Notes under the pieces: model-generated
What the model was told of the DNA's origin: nothing
The model's input: only the letters and a program-made list of their open reading frames with translations
The model's database searches: none
Program-made: the position numbers and the translations under genes
In this document: in pieces, positions 54,857 through 64,000 of the stretch
How positions within the stretch are numbered: position 1 is the stretch's first letter
How the letters are laid out: each line of letters starts with the position of its first letter
DNA from: Tritrichomonas musculus
Lineage: Eukaryota; Parabasalia; Tritrichomonadida; Tritrichomonadidae
Reading direction: 5' to 3'
DNA: 64,000 nucleotides
Assembly (NCBI GenBank): GCA_039105265.1
Contig: JAPFFF010000006.1
Span: forward strand, 3,658,001-3,722,000

Positions 54857-56640
54857 AATGAAAATTGCTGATTTGATAGACAAAATTATGCCAAGTGTTA
54901 AATCTAAGATTCAATTCTTTAGAATGAAAGGAAAAATAAAAAAAAATTGATATGAATGAATTAAAAGAAATGAAACATTCAACGTTGAATGCTGTTCAAA
55001 TATAGCCTCAGAATTTCAATGACAGGCAAAAATCAGAATCTGCAACAAAAAAACTTCCCAAAATTGGTTTTAAAGAAGAAACAAAAGACAAGCAACAAAG
55101 ACAACTGATATAAATGATGATGATGTCAAATTATGGAATCCAATTGAAGCAAGTTTTTCAGTTGAAAATGGAATTCTGTATTCAAAAGAAGAACCAAAAC
55201 AAAGGTCAACCGATTTTTACAATCAAATGCGTGAAGTTGATGAAAAAATATGCAAAAAGATAAATTTTAAGAAAGAAAAAACGGTTAGAAAAAAGACATT
55301 AAACCCAGAAGCAACACAACAAGAACAACCAATTCCATTAAGTTCGCGAATTCAAGTACGAAGCTCAACATATAGCTTTATAACTAAATTGTACAAATTC
55401 TTGTTTTTTGATGAAACAAAATTGGAATGGGTTTTTGATTCCGATTTATTTAATAATTTTGCAAGTGATAAAAAAATAAACATTGAAAGTTCAAGAACTC
55501 CTTTAATTTTCTATTTCAACTCGAATGAAGATGACCTTGTAAAAATCAACTCTCATTTCATCATGGGCTTGTTCATATTCCAAAAGATAAACAAAACCAA
55601 TCATTTGTTCATATTGCAATCACACAGCTTTACATTTTCTTATCCAAAATTTGCGATGTTTCTATCTGCATCTACAATGAAACATTCATCAAACACCAAA
55701 TTGAAACTCTTGATGATGCTTTGACTGTTTCAAGTCATGCTTAAAATATTAAAAACGACAAATTAGACATTATTTTCCTCAAAAATAATCCAAATGAGAG
55801 AGGCCAAAACATTCAATACTATTTGGCCAATTTTGAGAATTTTGATTCATACAAACCGTTTCTTGATCATTTGATTGACATTTCACTTCAAACAAAAACA
55901 AAAACAACTTATTTCAATGATCTCAATTTATCACAATTGAGTGGAATATACATTAATATTATTTCTACAAATCAATGGAAAGATGAATTAAAAAGAGTCA
56001 TTGAAAATCGATTCCAGATGCTCAAATCAAGAGATTCTGATTTTGAAAATAATCCAGAAATAGTTTTGTCAAAATTGCATCAAGAATTCACTTCATTTTC
56101 ACCTCTAACAGATAGAGAAATTAGAAATGAGGGCAGCATGAATTATTCTTTGATTAGAAAAACATTTACTAAAGTCAATATTATTGTTGTAGAAGAATTG
56201 AGAAAAAGTTCAGATAAAAAATTATAAATTTTGTAGTAATTTTTGACTGATGAAAATTACTCGACAAATAATCAAATAGAAAACATGATCAATGGAAACA
56301 CCAGATTTCTGAGGAAGGAATATTTTAGCATTATCAAAGCAATAACTGATCCAAAACTCTTCCCATTAGTTTACCAAGATAATAAAGATATTCTTGCTGA
56401 AGAAAGTTAAAAGAAAGGAACAAACTATACTTTAAAAGAAACAGAAAACTTAAGAGAGCTAAAAATAGAAGTTAAAACAGTGGATAAATTAGAATCTGTA
56501 ATTGAACAATTAACAATTTGTAATTGACAATTTTATTTAATTTTATTTATAAACATCATTACTATTTGCATTGAGGTTTGGCTTTTTGCCATTGCTAGAG
56601 AGGAAAAGAAGTTAATAATAAAGGCTGTGATTCCTAGGAA
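54857..56640 (+). pseudogene. Broken gene, possibly GTPase-like with C-terminal membrane segment
   Basis: Plus-strand protein-like pieces continue over 1.8 kb through changing frames. The longest are 55227-55724 (165 codons, containing SRIQVRSSTYSFITKLYKF) and 55823-56227 (134 codons, containing LSQLSGIYINIISTNQWKD). Between them another frame resembles the segment after the G domain in guanylate-binding or atlastin-like GTPases (CIYNETFIKHQIETLDDAL), but the nucleotide-binding motifs are not seen. Near 56540-56600 is a hydrophobic stretch (FYLILFINIITICIEVWLF) suited to a membrane anchor. Several stops and frame changes make it a host pseudogene. The GTPase suggestion is weak. Confidence 0.5.
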
Positions 56641-57462
56641 CACTGAAAATCATCTATCCTTAGATTTGTATTTTATTAAAAATTTAAAAAATTATAAACT
56701 TGTTTGATTCTTCATAAGTTTATACAGATCTTTATTATTATCATTCATTAATAAACATACAAATGTAAATATATTTTACACTTGTAATGGTTTTATTTGT
56801 AACTTCATTTTCTTTAAAAATTTTTGAAATTCAAAGATTTCATTCAAAAAGATGAGCAAATTCCAAGATTTAATGAACTTTTTGTCAGATCAAAAAAATA
56901 TATATCAAATGAAAAATCCAATAAATTGAATGGAAAATGTTGATATCTCTTTAAATAAGTAAATTGGAGTTAGATTTTCATTGGTAGAAAATATTTATAA
57001 TTGCCCAAAGAATGTTCACTCCAATTGGAGGGAAGAATCCGCAACATTCATCGTCAGAAGGAAGCATCAACTCGTCTTTGAACTTAACCTAATCAATTTC
57101 TTAATAGAATAAAACAACAGAATAATAAAACAGTGACATCAAAACATTTTTTTTTGCTAAAATAACAAATAATTGAAAAGAATTTTTATTTATTCTCTTT
57201 TATAAAAGCAAAAAATATTATTCATAGGCTGAACAATAAATACAATATAAAAATAGTTTGAAAATAATTGAACATTAATCAAAAGATTATTTAGAGAATG
57301 ATATATTTTGAATGAGTTATTTTCTTGTAGCAATAAATCTAAAGCTAATTTGATATCACATGCCAAATAATCTATTTATATTGACATTTTTTTGATTAAT
57401 AAATCATCGGTGTATACATATGTTTTAAATTGGTTATTTTTATGATAAAATATAAAATATCG
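56641..57462. other. Gene-poor region between pseudogene and kinase-Sel1 gene
   Basis: No gene is supported. A perfect 12-bp palindrome, CTCCAATTGGAG, occurs near 57020. The right part is the AT-rich 3' flank of the minus-strand kinase-Sel1 gene. Confidence 0.5.
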
Positions 57463-60400
57463 CTATAAATCCTCACCAAATCCTTCATAAAATAATGATG
57501 AAATATCTTTTGCATTGGGATATTTATGAATAATATCTTTTTCTTTTGGTTTTAATAAATCGGATGATTCAATGATTCTGAAAGTAGATGAATATAAAAA
57601 GTCTTTGTTTCTATACGATTCATACATGATTTCAAAAGTTAATTCATCAAATAAATTTAAGTGACAAATTTGTTCTATTATTTGATTTGAAAAATTCTTC
57701 TGTCCTTCAGTTCGTTCTTCAATTTTTTCTTTGATTATATCAATATTAAAGCCAAATTGTTTTACTAATAATATACATAATAAAATCTTTGAAAGTTTAA
57801 ATTGATCGGATGATTTGATTAGTAATTCAATTGATTTGTTGATGCCTTCTTTAATTGTTTCATCATACATATAAAGATGTGCCAAGTTGTACATAGATAA
57901 AAAATCTTTCTTTTGACGAATTGCTTCTTCAAAATATACAATAGCATTACCTATGCACTTCTTGATTTTGTCAGGAAATCCATGCTTGAAGATGATCCCG
58001 AGATTATTCTTCGCATAATGAATATTGAATGATGATGCTTCTTTATAATAATGAATCGCTTCATCAATGTCTCTCTTGACATTTTTTCCTTCATGAAGCA
58101 AAAATCCATGAATAAAATTTGCAGTTCTTTCACCATTTATGGATGCAAGCATTATGTAATACGTACTTTTTTTGATATTTGGCACAGAATTCACACAAGT
58201 AAAATAATAGAAACCGATGAGCAGCTGTGCATGTGGAAGATTTTGATTTGCAGCAAGTGATAAATAATGAATTGCTTTGTCAACATTTTTAGTGACATAT
58301 TGGCCTTCATAATAAATGGCACTAAGATTGAATTGTGCTTTTGGATTATTTTGATTTGCAGCAAGTGAATAATAATGAATTGCTTTGTTGATATTTTGTG
58401 TGACATATTTACCTTCATCATAAATGACACCAAGATTGAATTGTGCATCTGGATGATTTTGATTCGCAGCAAGTGAATAATAATGAATTGCTTTGTCAAT
58501 ATTTTGAGTGACATATTTACCTTCATAATAAATGACACCAAGATTTAATTGTGCTTTTGGATAATTTTGATTCGCAGCAAGTGATAAATAATGAATTGCT
58601 TTGTTGATATTTTGAGTGACATATTTACCTTCATAATAAATGACACCAAGATTGAATTGTGCATCTGGATCATTTTGATTCGCAGCAAGTAATAAATAAT
58701 GAATTGCTTTGTCAATGTTCTGTGTAACATATTGACCTTTATAATAAATGGCACCGAGAATGTATTGTGCTTCTGGATGATTTTGATTCGCAGCAAGTGA
58801 ATAATAATGAATTGCTTTGTTGATATTTTGTGTGACATATTTACCTTCATCATAAATGACACCGAGAATGTATTGTGCATTTGGATGATTTTGATTCGCA
58901 GCAAGTGAATAATAATGAATTGCTTTGTCGATATTTTGTGTGACATATTTACCTTCATCATAAATGACACCGAGAATGTATTGTGCTTCTGGATAATTTT
59001 GATTTGCAGCAAGTGAATAAAAATGAATTGCTTTGTCGATGTTCTGTGTGACATATCGGCCTTCATAATAAATGGTACCAAGATTGAATTGTGCTCTCAG
59101 ATAATTTTGATTTGCAGCAAGTGATAAATAATAATGAATTGCTTTGTTGATATTTTGTGTGACATATTTACCTTCATCATAAATGACACCAAGATTGAAT
59201 TGTGCATCTGGATAATTTTGATTCGCAGCAAGTGAATAATAATGAATTGCTTTGTCAATGTTCTGTGTAACATATTGGCCTTTATAATAAATGGTACCAA
59301 GATTGAATTGTGCATCTGGATCATTTTGATTCGCAGCAAGTGATAAATAATGAATTGCTTTGTCGATATTCTGTGTGACATATTGGCCTTCATAATAAAT
59401 GGTACCAAGATTGAATTGTGCTTTTGGATGATTTTGATTCGCAGCAAGTGATAAATAATGAATTGCTTTGTTGATATTTTGTTTGACATATTGGCCTTCA
59501 TAATAAATGGCACCAAGATTGAATTGTGCTTTTGGATAATTTTGATTCGCAGCAAGTGAATAATAATGAATTGCTTTGTTGATATTTTGAGTGACATATT
59601 TACCTTCATAATAAATGACGCCGAGAATGTATTGTGCTTTTGGATAATTTTGATTCGCAGCAAGTGAATAATAATGAATTGCTTTGTCAATGTTCTGTGT
59701 AACATATTGGCCTTCATAATAAATGGTACCAAGTTTGAATTGTGCATCTGGATGATTTTGATTCGCAGCAAGTGAATAATAATGAATTGCTTTGTCGATA
59801 TTTTGTGTGACATATTGGCCTTCATAATAAATGGCACCAAGATTGAATTGTGCTTTTGGATAATTTTGATTTGCAGCAAGTGATAAATAATGAATTGCTT
59901 TGTTGATGTTCTGTGTGACATATTGACCTTCATAATAAATGACACCAAGAATGTATTGTGCTTTTGGTTGGTTTGCCTTATAATTTTTGAATGTTTTATT
60001 AAATATATTTAAGTAGCTAAAATGTTTTTTATAAATGGAATATAAACCTTCAATAAAAATTTTCTGCTGGAAATTGGAAATAAAATCATTCATTAAGTCA
60101 GAAATAGAAGGACGATTTTTTTCTGTTTTGACAATGCATTTATTGAATATTTTTTTAATACTTGAATATTCTGTCTGATATTTTATTTTCATAGGATCAT
60201 GGTAACTTTCCGTTTGATTAATCAAGTATTCAACAACTTTACCAAGTGAATAAATGTCACTTTTAAATGAATATTTTGTTACTTCGCCATCAAAAATTTC
60301 TGGTGCCATATATTTATCTGTATTCAAATCCAATGTCTGCTCAAAATTGTCATTTTCTATTCCTGATTCAATTAATCGATCAAAATCAATCATAACAACA

Positions 60401-61434
60401 GTCTTCTGCTCATCAATCATAATATTGTTTGGCTTAATATCTCGATAAATCAATCCTCTGTCATGAAAATATTTTATAATCACTAGCAATTCGAAAATGA
60501 CTGTTGTTAGATCATCAAATGAGAGTTCAAGTTCTTCAACTTTTTCTAATGTTTGGCCTTTAATGTATTCAATAACAATGTAATCTTTATCTTTAATTCT
60601 TCCAATGAATTTTGGTAAAAATGGATGCATGATTTTAGAGTAATTTTCTGATTCTCTTTTAATCAATTTCGTGTTTTCAGGATTCTTTGATTTTGGTTTT
60701 TTAATCACATATAATTCGCTTTTTTTTATATGATAAATTAAAATACAGATGAATAAATTTCCAATTCCAACAATTCGCAATTCTGCATATTCGCCTTCAC
60801 TTATTGTTATTGGTGTGTGATTATTCTCAAAGTCCTGTATGAATTTTCCAATTCGATATTTTTTTGTTTTAAAATAACTCTTTTTGATTAAATAGCCTAA
60901 TATGCATGGACATATGATTGAATAAATTTTAATCATGGTTTGATTTGATATAATACTGCAATTATTCTTAAAGTTTATGATTTCTTCTTGAAATATTTCA
61001 TCTGGTTCGATTTCTTGATTGTGAATTTCAATCTTTTCTTTTACAAAATTTTTTGTGTTACTCAAAAAGCATACAGAGATTGCGGAATTGATTGAAACAA
61101 GTTTCAAAAGGAAAGATGTTGATACCGTTGATTGATCAAGAATGATTAATGTTTTTTCAAAACCAAGAATCAGATATTTATGTTCGGTTCCTTTGTTTAG
61201 ACATTTACTTTGTGAAAATATGATTATCTGAGATTCTTTGATGTTTTGGATAATTTTTTGCTGTTCCTCTTCTTTAAGCGAGATATTTTCCAAGATAGCA
61301 TAATATGAATAATCTTCAAAAATTTTGATAAATTCATGTTTGCTAAAACTGATTTCATTATTTTTTATTAGTTGAGGTATTTTTAAGATATCTTCAATCA
61401 TAATTAGTTCATTATTATTTAAACTATTTTTCAT
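57463..61434 (-). CDS. Protein kinase fused to a long Sel1-repeat array
   Basis: The first ATG is at 61434 (MKNSLNNN), giving 1323 residues; the frame is open 9 bases further to a TTG. Residues 1-210 are an Ile/Lys-rich N-terminal region without a recognised domain. The kinase domain (about 215-470) has ATP lysine in VIKK (about 245), YRDIKPNN (330-337, Asp332), DFD at 350-352 in place of DFG, APEIF, and SDIYSLG. A Sel1 solenoid of 36-residue units follows: 16 nearly identical copies (about 492-1068) and three diverged ones (to about 1180), then a helical C-terminus. Kinase-Sel1 fusions are a characteristic expanded group in trichomonads, probably signalling scaffolds. The Lys, HRD Asp and metal-binding Asp are intact, so it may be active despite DFD. 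Repeat 8 has one extra codon. Confidence 0.93.
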   Translation of the reverse strand: MKNSLNNNELIMIEDILKIPQLIKNNEISFSKHEFIKIFEDYSYYAILENISLKEEEQQKIIQNIKESQIIIFSQSKCLNKGTEHKYLILGFEKTLIILDQSTVSTSFLLKLVSINSAISVCFLSNTKNFVKEKIEIHNQEIEPDEIFQEEIINFKNNCSIISNQTMIKIYSIICPCILGYLIKKSYFKTKKYRIGKFIQDFENNHTPITISEGEYAELRIVGIGNLFICILIYHIKKSELYVIKKPKSKNPENTKLIKRESENYSKIMHPFLPKFIGRIKDKDYIVIEYIKGQTLEKVEELELSFDDLTTVIFELLVIIKYFHDRGLIYRDIKPNNIMIDEQKTVVMIDFDRLIESGIENDNFEQTLDLNTDKYMAPEIFDGEVTKYSFKSDIYSLGKVVEYLINQTESYHDPMKIKYQTEYSSIKKIFNKCIVKTEKNRPSISDLMNDFISNFQQKIFIEGLYSIYKKHFSYLNIFNKTFKNYKANQPKAQYILGVIYYEGQYVTQNINKAIHYLSLAANQNYPKAQFNLGAIYYEGQYVTQNIDKAIHYYSLAANQNHPDAQFKLGTIYYEGQYVTQNIDKAIHYYSLAANQNYPKAQYILGVIYYEGKYVTQNINKAIHYYSLAANQNYPKAQFNLGAIYYEGQYVKQNINKAIHYLSLAANQNHPKAQFNLGTIYYEGQYVTQNIDKAIHYLSLAANQNDPDAQFNLGTIYYKGQYVTQNIDKAIHYYSLAANQNYPDAQFNLGVIYDEGKYVTQNINKAIHYYLSLAANQNYLRAQFNLGTIYYEGRYVTQNIDKAIHFYSLAANQNYPEAQYILGVIYDEGKYVTQNIDKAIHYYSLAANQNHPNAQYILGVIYDEGKYVTQNINKAIHYYSLAANQNHPEAQYILGAIYYKGQYVTQNIDKAIHYLLLAANQNDPDAQFNLGVIYYEGKYVTQNINKAIHYLSLAANQNYPKAQLNLGVIYYEGKYVTQNIDKAIHYYSLAANQNHPDAQFNLGVIYDEGKYVTQNINKAIHYYSLAANQNNPKAQFNLSAIYYEGQYVTKNVDKAIHYLSLAANQNLPHAQLLIGFYYFTCVNSVPNIKKSTYYIMLASINGERTANFIHGFLLHEGKNVKRDIDEAIHYYKEASSFNIHYAKNNLGIIFKHGFPDKIKKCIGNAIVYFEEAIRQKKDFLSMYNLAHLYMYDETIKEGINKSIELLIKSSDQFKLSKILLCILLVKQFGFNIDIIKEKIEERTEGQKNFSNQIIEQICHLNLFDELTFEIMYESYRNKDFLYSSTFRIIESSDLLKPKEKDIIHKYPNAKDISSLFYEGFGEDL
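58231..59961 (-). repeat. Sixteen 108-bp in-frame tandem repeats (Sel1 units)
   Basis: Fifteen units of 108 bp and one of 111 bp encode the pattern AQ..LG.IY.EG.YVTQN followed by KAIHY.SLAANQN. Neighbours differ at a few sites that are mixed in a patchwork (Y/L before SLAA, K/Q before YVTQ, N/D before KAIHY), typical of unequal crossing-over and gene conversion. The long unit (near 59130) combines both Y and L variants at one site, as if formed at a recombination joint. Confidence 0.96.
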
Positions 61435-61459
61435 AAAAATCAATATTTCTTTGGTTTAC

Positions 61460-61464
61460 AATGA
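61460..61464 (-). promoter_or_regulatory. Initiator-like motif on the minus strand
   Basis: AATGA reads TCATT on the minus strand, with +1 at 61462, about 28 bases before the kinase-Sel1 ATG. The leader is a little longer than usual. Confidence 0.4.
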
Positions 61465-62050
61465 CATGCTAACTAAAATTTTTTTTTAGAATTTCAATAT
61501 ACATATAAAGGTACCGAAACTCTGTATGCTGGGGTAAATCGAACTTCAGGATGGTTTTGATTCTTTATATTTGAAATACATAATTATATTTAATTTTTGC
61601 AGGTTTTCACATATAGAATTTTTTTATAATTTGTTTGTTAACGAGATATTAATGTTTTTTGGAATTTATTTCAAAAAGTGAAAATTAAAAGATTTTCAAA
61701 TTTCAAAATGTAAAAGCGATATATTATAATATTTAAAATAAAATCATATTATTATGTATTTTTTATATTTTATATAATTTATTTAATGATAATATTATTA
61801 TTAAATTCAATTATATTTGTTATATATTAATATTAGAATATTTTTTTAAAAATTGAATTCATAGAAATGAGAAGAATGATTATAAAAAAAAAAATTATTT
61901 ATTCAAATTATCTCATCGCCAACGAATTAGGATAGGCTAAAAATACCGAATATTGTTAATTAATCTGTTTTAAGTACGCAAATCATAAAATTAATTGTTT
62001 TAATTGACTTTTATTTTTTATCATCCAATCTGATATCTTTTTGTATGAAT
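61465..62050. other. AT-rich gene-free region
   Basis: No coding sequence is seen. The stretch 61660-61900 is almost pure A/T. It separates the kinase-Sel1 promoter from the kinase fragment. Confidence 0.6.
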
Positions 62051-62260
62051 TTATAAACGTTCATTGCATCGGTTATTTATTATTAAAAAAATTAATATGT
62101 TAATTTCACGTCTATTAAATAGACTGTATTTTTCACTTCCTTGGAAATGATTAACTTTTGCTGCAAAATATGTGTTGAATTTATCTTTAATCAAATAAAC
62201 TGTACCAAATCCACCTGATTTAAGTTCTCTGATTATTTTATATTCTTTTAAATTAACCAT
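62051..62260 (-). pseudogene. Orphan protein-kinase N-lobe fragment
   Basis: Only the first 69 codons of a kinase remain: YKIIRELKSGGFGTVYLIKD (Gly-rich loop), FAAKV (ATP lysine) and a partial helix C (RREINILIFL). The frame then ends after NNRCNERL, with nothing kinase-like downstream in any frame. The first exon-like piece is well preserved, so truncation rather than slow decay is likely. It is not a copy of the N-lobe of the kinase-Sel1 gene 0.6 kb away, whose Gly loop differs. Confidence 0.75.
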
Positions 62261-62544
62261 GTAGCTATCATTTGTATCTAGTAATTTATTGTTTGGATTG
62301 CAAGCTTTTTATTTCTTGAGTTCATTGGTAGTTTATAATATTATTTTAGACTTAATTTATCCGAAAATGTATTTAAAATTTTGCTTCACTTATACTTGTT
62401 TTTGCCCCACTTGTAATTGCTTTTTTCAATGGTTTATACCATTATTTTTTTTTTTTATAAAAGTTTAATGCAAAATATGAATTTAAGGTTATATTAATAT
62501 ATAACTTTAAACATTTTATAAAGATTATAATATGATGATTCACC

Positions 62545-63304
62545 ATGTTTAAATATAATTGTCAAAATGCAAATGGTGATATCCCTTTACATTTTGCTTG
62601 TAGAAGTAATAATACTGATGTTGCCACTCTTTTATTGGATAAAACAAAAGATTTAGAAGGAACTGTTCCAAATCTTCAACGTTAATTAAGTTGATAAGAA
62701 AAAGCAAACACCACGTTATATTGCTATTATTGTGTAAGTCTTCTTTCCAACCTTGAAAACACCAAACTAAATCTCTACAATGAAGAAAGAAAAACAGCAT
62801 TTCTCTTAGCTTGTGATTAGAATGATGATTTGCGATATTAACAAAAATAGAGCCATAATAAAAATAAAAAGAAAGAACAATAATTATTATTATTAATATC
62901 AAGATAAGAATCAAAACTTATTTGATTAATTAAGAAATGAATCATCATTGATTGATTCATTAAATAAAAGAAATGCCGCAAAAGAAGGAATAACTAGAAC
63001 AGTTTTCTTTAGAAGAGAGCGACAAAAAAATTGATTGAAAAATCCAGAACAAATAAGCTTTCATATTTATTATTATGAGCCTAAATTTAATTTAGGTTTT
63101 ACACCTATTCTTATTAGTATTGCGAATAGTTTATATCTTACTGTTAAAAAAATACTTCTTTATCCTGATTTAAACATTCAATTATTCGCACAACATTGTG
63201 ATACAGTTGTGAGTTTGACAGCTAAAAATTGGAATGATAACATCACCAATCTTCTTCTTCTTCTTGATTTAAATTATGTACCAAGAATTGAAGATGGTAC
63301 ATAA
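62545..63304 (+). pseudogene. Decayed ankyrin-repeat gene
   Basis: An ATG at 62545 opens a 46-codon frame with one clear ankyrin unit (NANGDIPLHFACRSNN, then DVATLLLDKTKDL). After its stop at 62683, ankyrin-like sequence continues in other frames (around KKQTPRYIAII and RKTAFLLACD near 62700-62830). A later open stretch at 63035-63304 (LGFTPILISIANSLYLTVKKILLYP) has helical-pair spacing like degenerate ankyrin units and ends TAA. Several stops and frame changes show it is broken. Ankyrin-repeat genes are a very large family in trichomonads. Confidence 0.65.
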
Positions 63305-63564
63305 ATCATTCAAATTCATTCTTTTTTGTCCTTTATTAAGAATTTTTAATCTGCAAAGGCACTTATTGATTGAAAATAATGCTATAAGCATATCTGTTTG
63401 ATTTGTGTGCTTATTTTCTATTCTTAAAAAGCAAAGGAATTAAATAATTTATTCTTGCAAAAAAATAAGCATTCTCTAGATAAGAATCTTTCTGAATTAT
63501 TCAAATTTAGATTTCTATGTGATTACATTTAAAATTTAGGCCCCTATCCTAAAAAAATAATCAA

Positions 63565-64000
63565 ATGCAAAAAACATGCTATGAAATTCAAAACGAAATC
63601 TTGGAGCAAAAAACAGCAACAGAAGTTTTTAACAAGCAAATTGATAAACATCTTGATAAAGCTACATCAAATTTAAAGCAATTCATAATTCAAGAACATT
63701 TTTTGTCGCAGCGTCTTTTAATCACAGATTTATTTTGCTCAAAACAAATCAAAAACCCTTTAGAATTATCTACTTTCACAGCAACTGAAGATGACGTCCA
63801 AGCAAACTTTGCTTCAATTGATTTGCCAGACGATATTTCAAAAAATCCAATTAAAGCATTTCTAAATAATTTGTTTGATAATTTAGATACATTTTTGCCA
63901 TCACTTAATCAACTGACAACTGAAACTCTGAATAATTTTGCAGTATCTTCTTTGCAGACGAATCCGTCATCTTTACTTCTTCAATGTATTTTTCCATCCT
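63565..64000 (+). CDS. 5' end of an unrecognised gene, cut by the window edge
   Basis: A frame opens at the ATG at 63565 (MQKTCYEIQNEILEQ) and stays open for 145 codons to the last base. The composition is that of a genuine protein: an N-terminal amphipathic or coiled helix (TATEVFNKQIDKHLDKATS), then EHFLSQRLLITDLF and a helical stretch FLNNLFDNLDTFLPSLNQL. GC content is higher than in the surrounding decayed DNA. There is no signal peptide. I do not recognise the family; it may be a large helical regulator whose main domains lie outside the window. Confidence 0.7.
   Translation, partial: MQKTCYEIQNEILEQKTATEVFNKQIDKHLDKATSNLKQFIIQEHFLSQRLLITDLFCSKQIKNPLELSTFTATEDDVQANFASIDLPDDISKNPIKAFLNNLFDNLDTFLPSLNQLTTETLNNFAVSSLQTNPSSLLLQCIFPS

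Noticed and set aside
58191-59948. Three minus-strand open frames (116, 178 and 283 codons) inside the Sel1 array
   Set aside because: These are shadow frames of the 108-bp repeats. Their Met/Ile/His-rich repetitive translation is not a protein family.
62549-62914. Minus-strand 121-codon open frame
   Set aside because: It is the antisense of the ankyrin remnant, and its translation is Ile/Leu/Tyr-rich low complexity.

Overview
The window looks like nuclear DNA from a parabasalid protist, most probably a Tritrichomonas-type trichomonad. The reasons are: strong AT-richness with many poly-T runs; very long uninterrupted reading frames using the standard code; several gene starts with a TCAYW initiator-like motif 6 to 28 bases upstream; a gene set typical of trichomonads (Sel1-repeat kinases, a BEACH protein, coiled-coil and armadillo-like proteins of unknown role); and many decayed repeat-protein and DNA-transposon copies. 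The species call is inference. No rRNA, tRNA or CRISPR was found.

Layout. 1-5.1 kb is a graveyard: a decayed hAT-like transposase (+), a decayed mariner transposase (-), unrecognised coding-like fragments, short direct and inverted repeats and T runs. 5.4-17 kb is a run of same-strand genes: an EF-hand protein, three charged or coiled-coil proteins, a small Sel1 protein and a 1498-aa protein with an IQ motif and spaced Trp-containing helices (Sfi1-like). A symmetrical G-run inverted repeat lies at 7.9-8.2 kb. 17.3-22.6 kb holds three minus-strand genes: a secreted GH35 beta-galactosidase and two large helical proteins. 22.8-30.6 kb is a 2588-aa PH-BEACH-WD40 protein. 31.2-49.9 kb is one 6225-codon gene: pseudokinase, Sel1-like unit, six midasin/MoxR-type AAA+ modules, a long linker and three VWA-like domains with a Rossmann-like segment between the second and third. 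50-52.8 kb is mostly decayed. 52.8-53.7 kb is a small protein kinase (-). 54.9-56.6 kb is a broken, perhaps GTPase-like, membrane-anchored gene. 57.5-61.4 kb is a kinase fused to 16 nearly identical Sel1 repeats plus three diverged ones (-). 62-63.3 kb holds an orphan kinase N-lobe and a decayed ankyrin gene, and a gene begins at 63,565 and runs off the end.

Trichomonad genes are generally transcribed singly, so no operons are claimed. Two themes recur. One is signalling and scaffold proteins built from repeats (Sel1, ankyrin, armadillo-like, WD40), including three kinase-like domains with altered catalytic motifs. The other is recent expansion of in-frame repeats (30, 60 and 108 bases). The giant pseudokinase-AAA+-VWA gene is the most likely candidate for an undescribed system.
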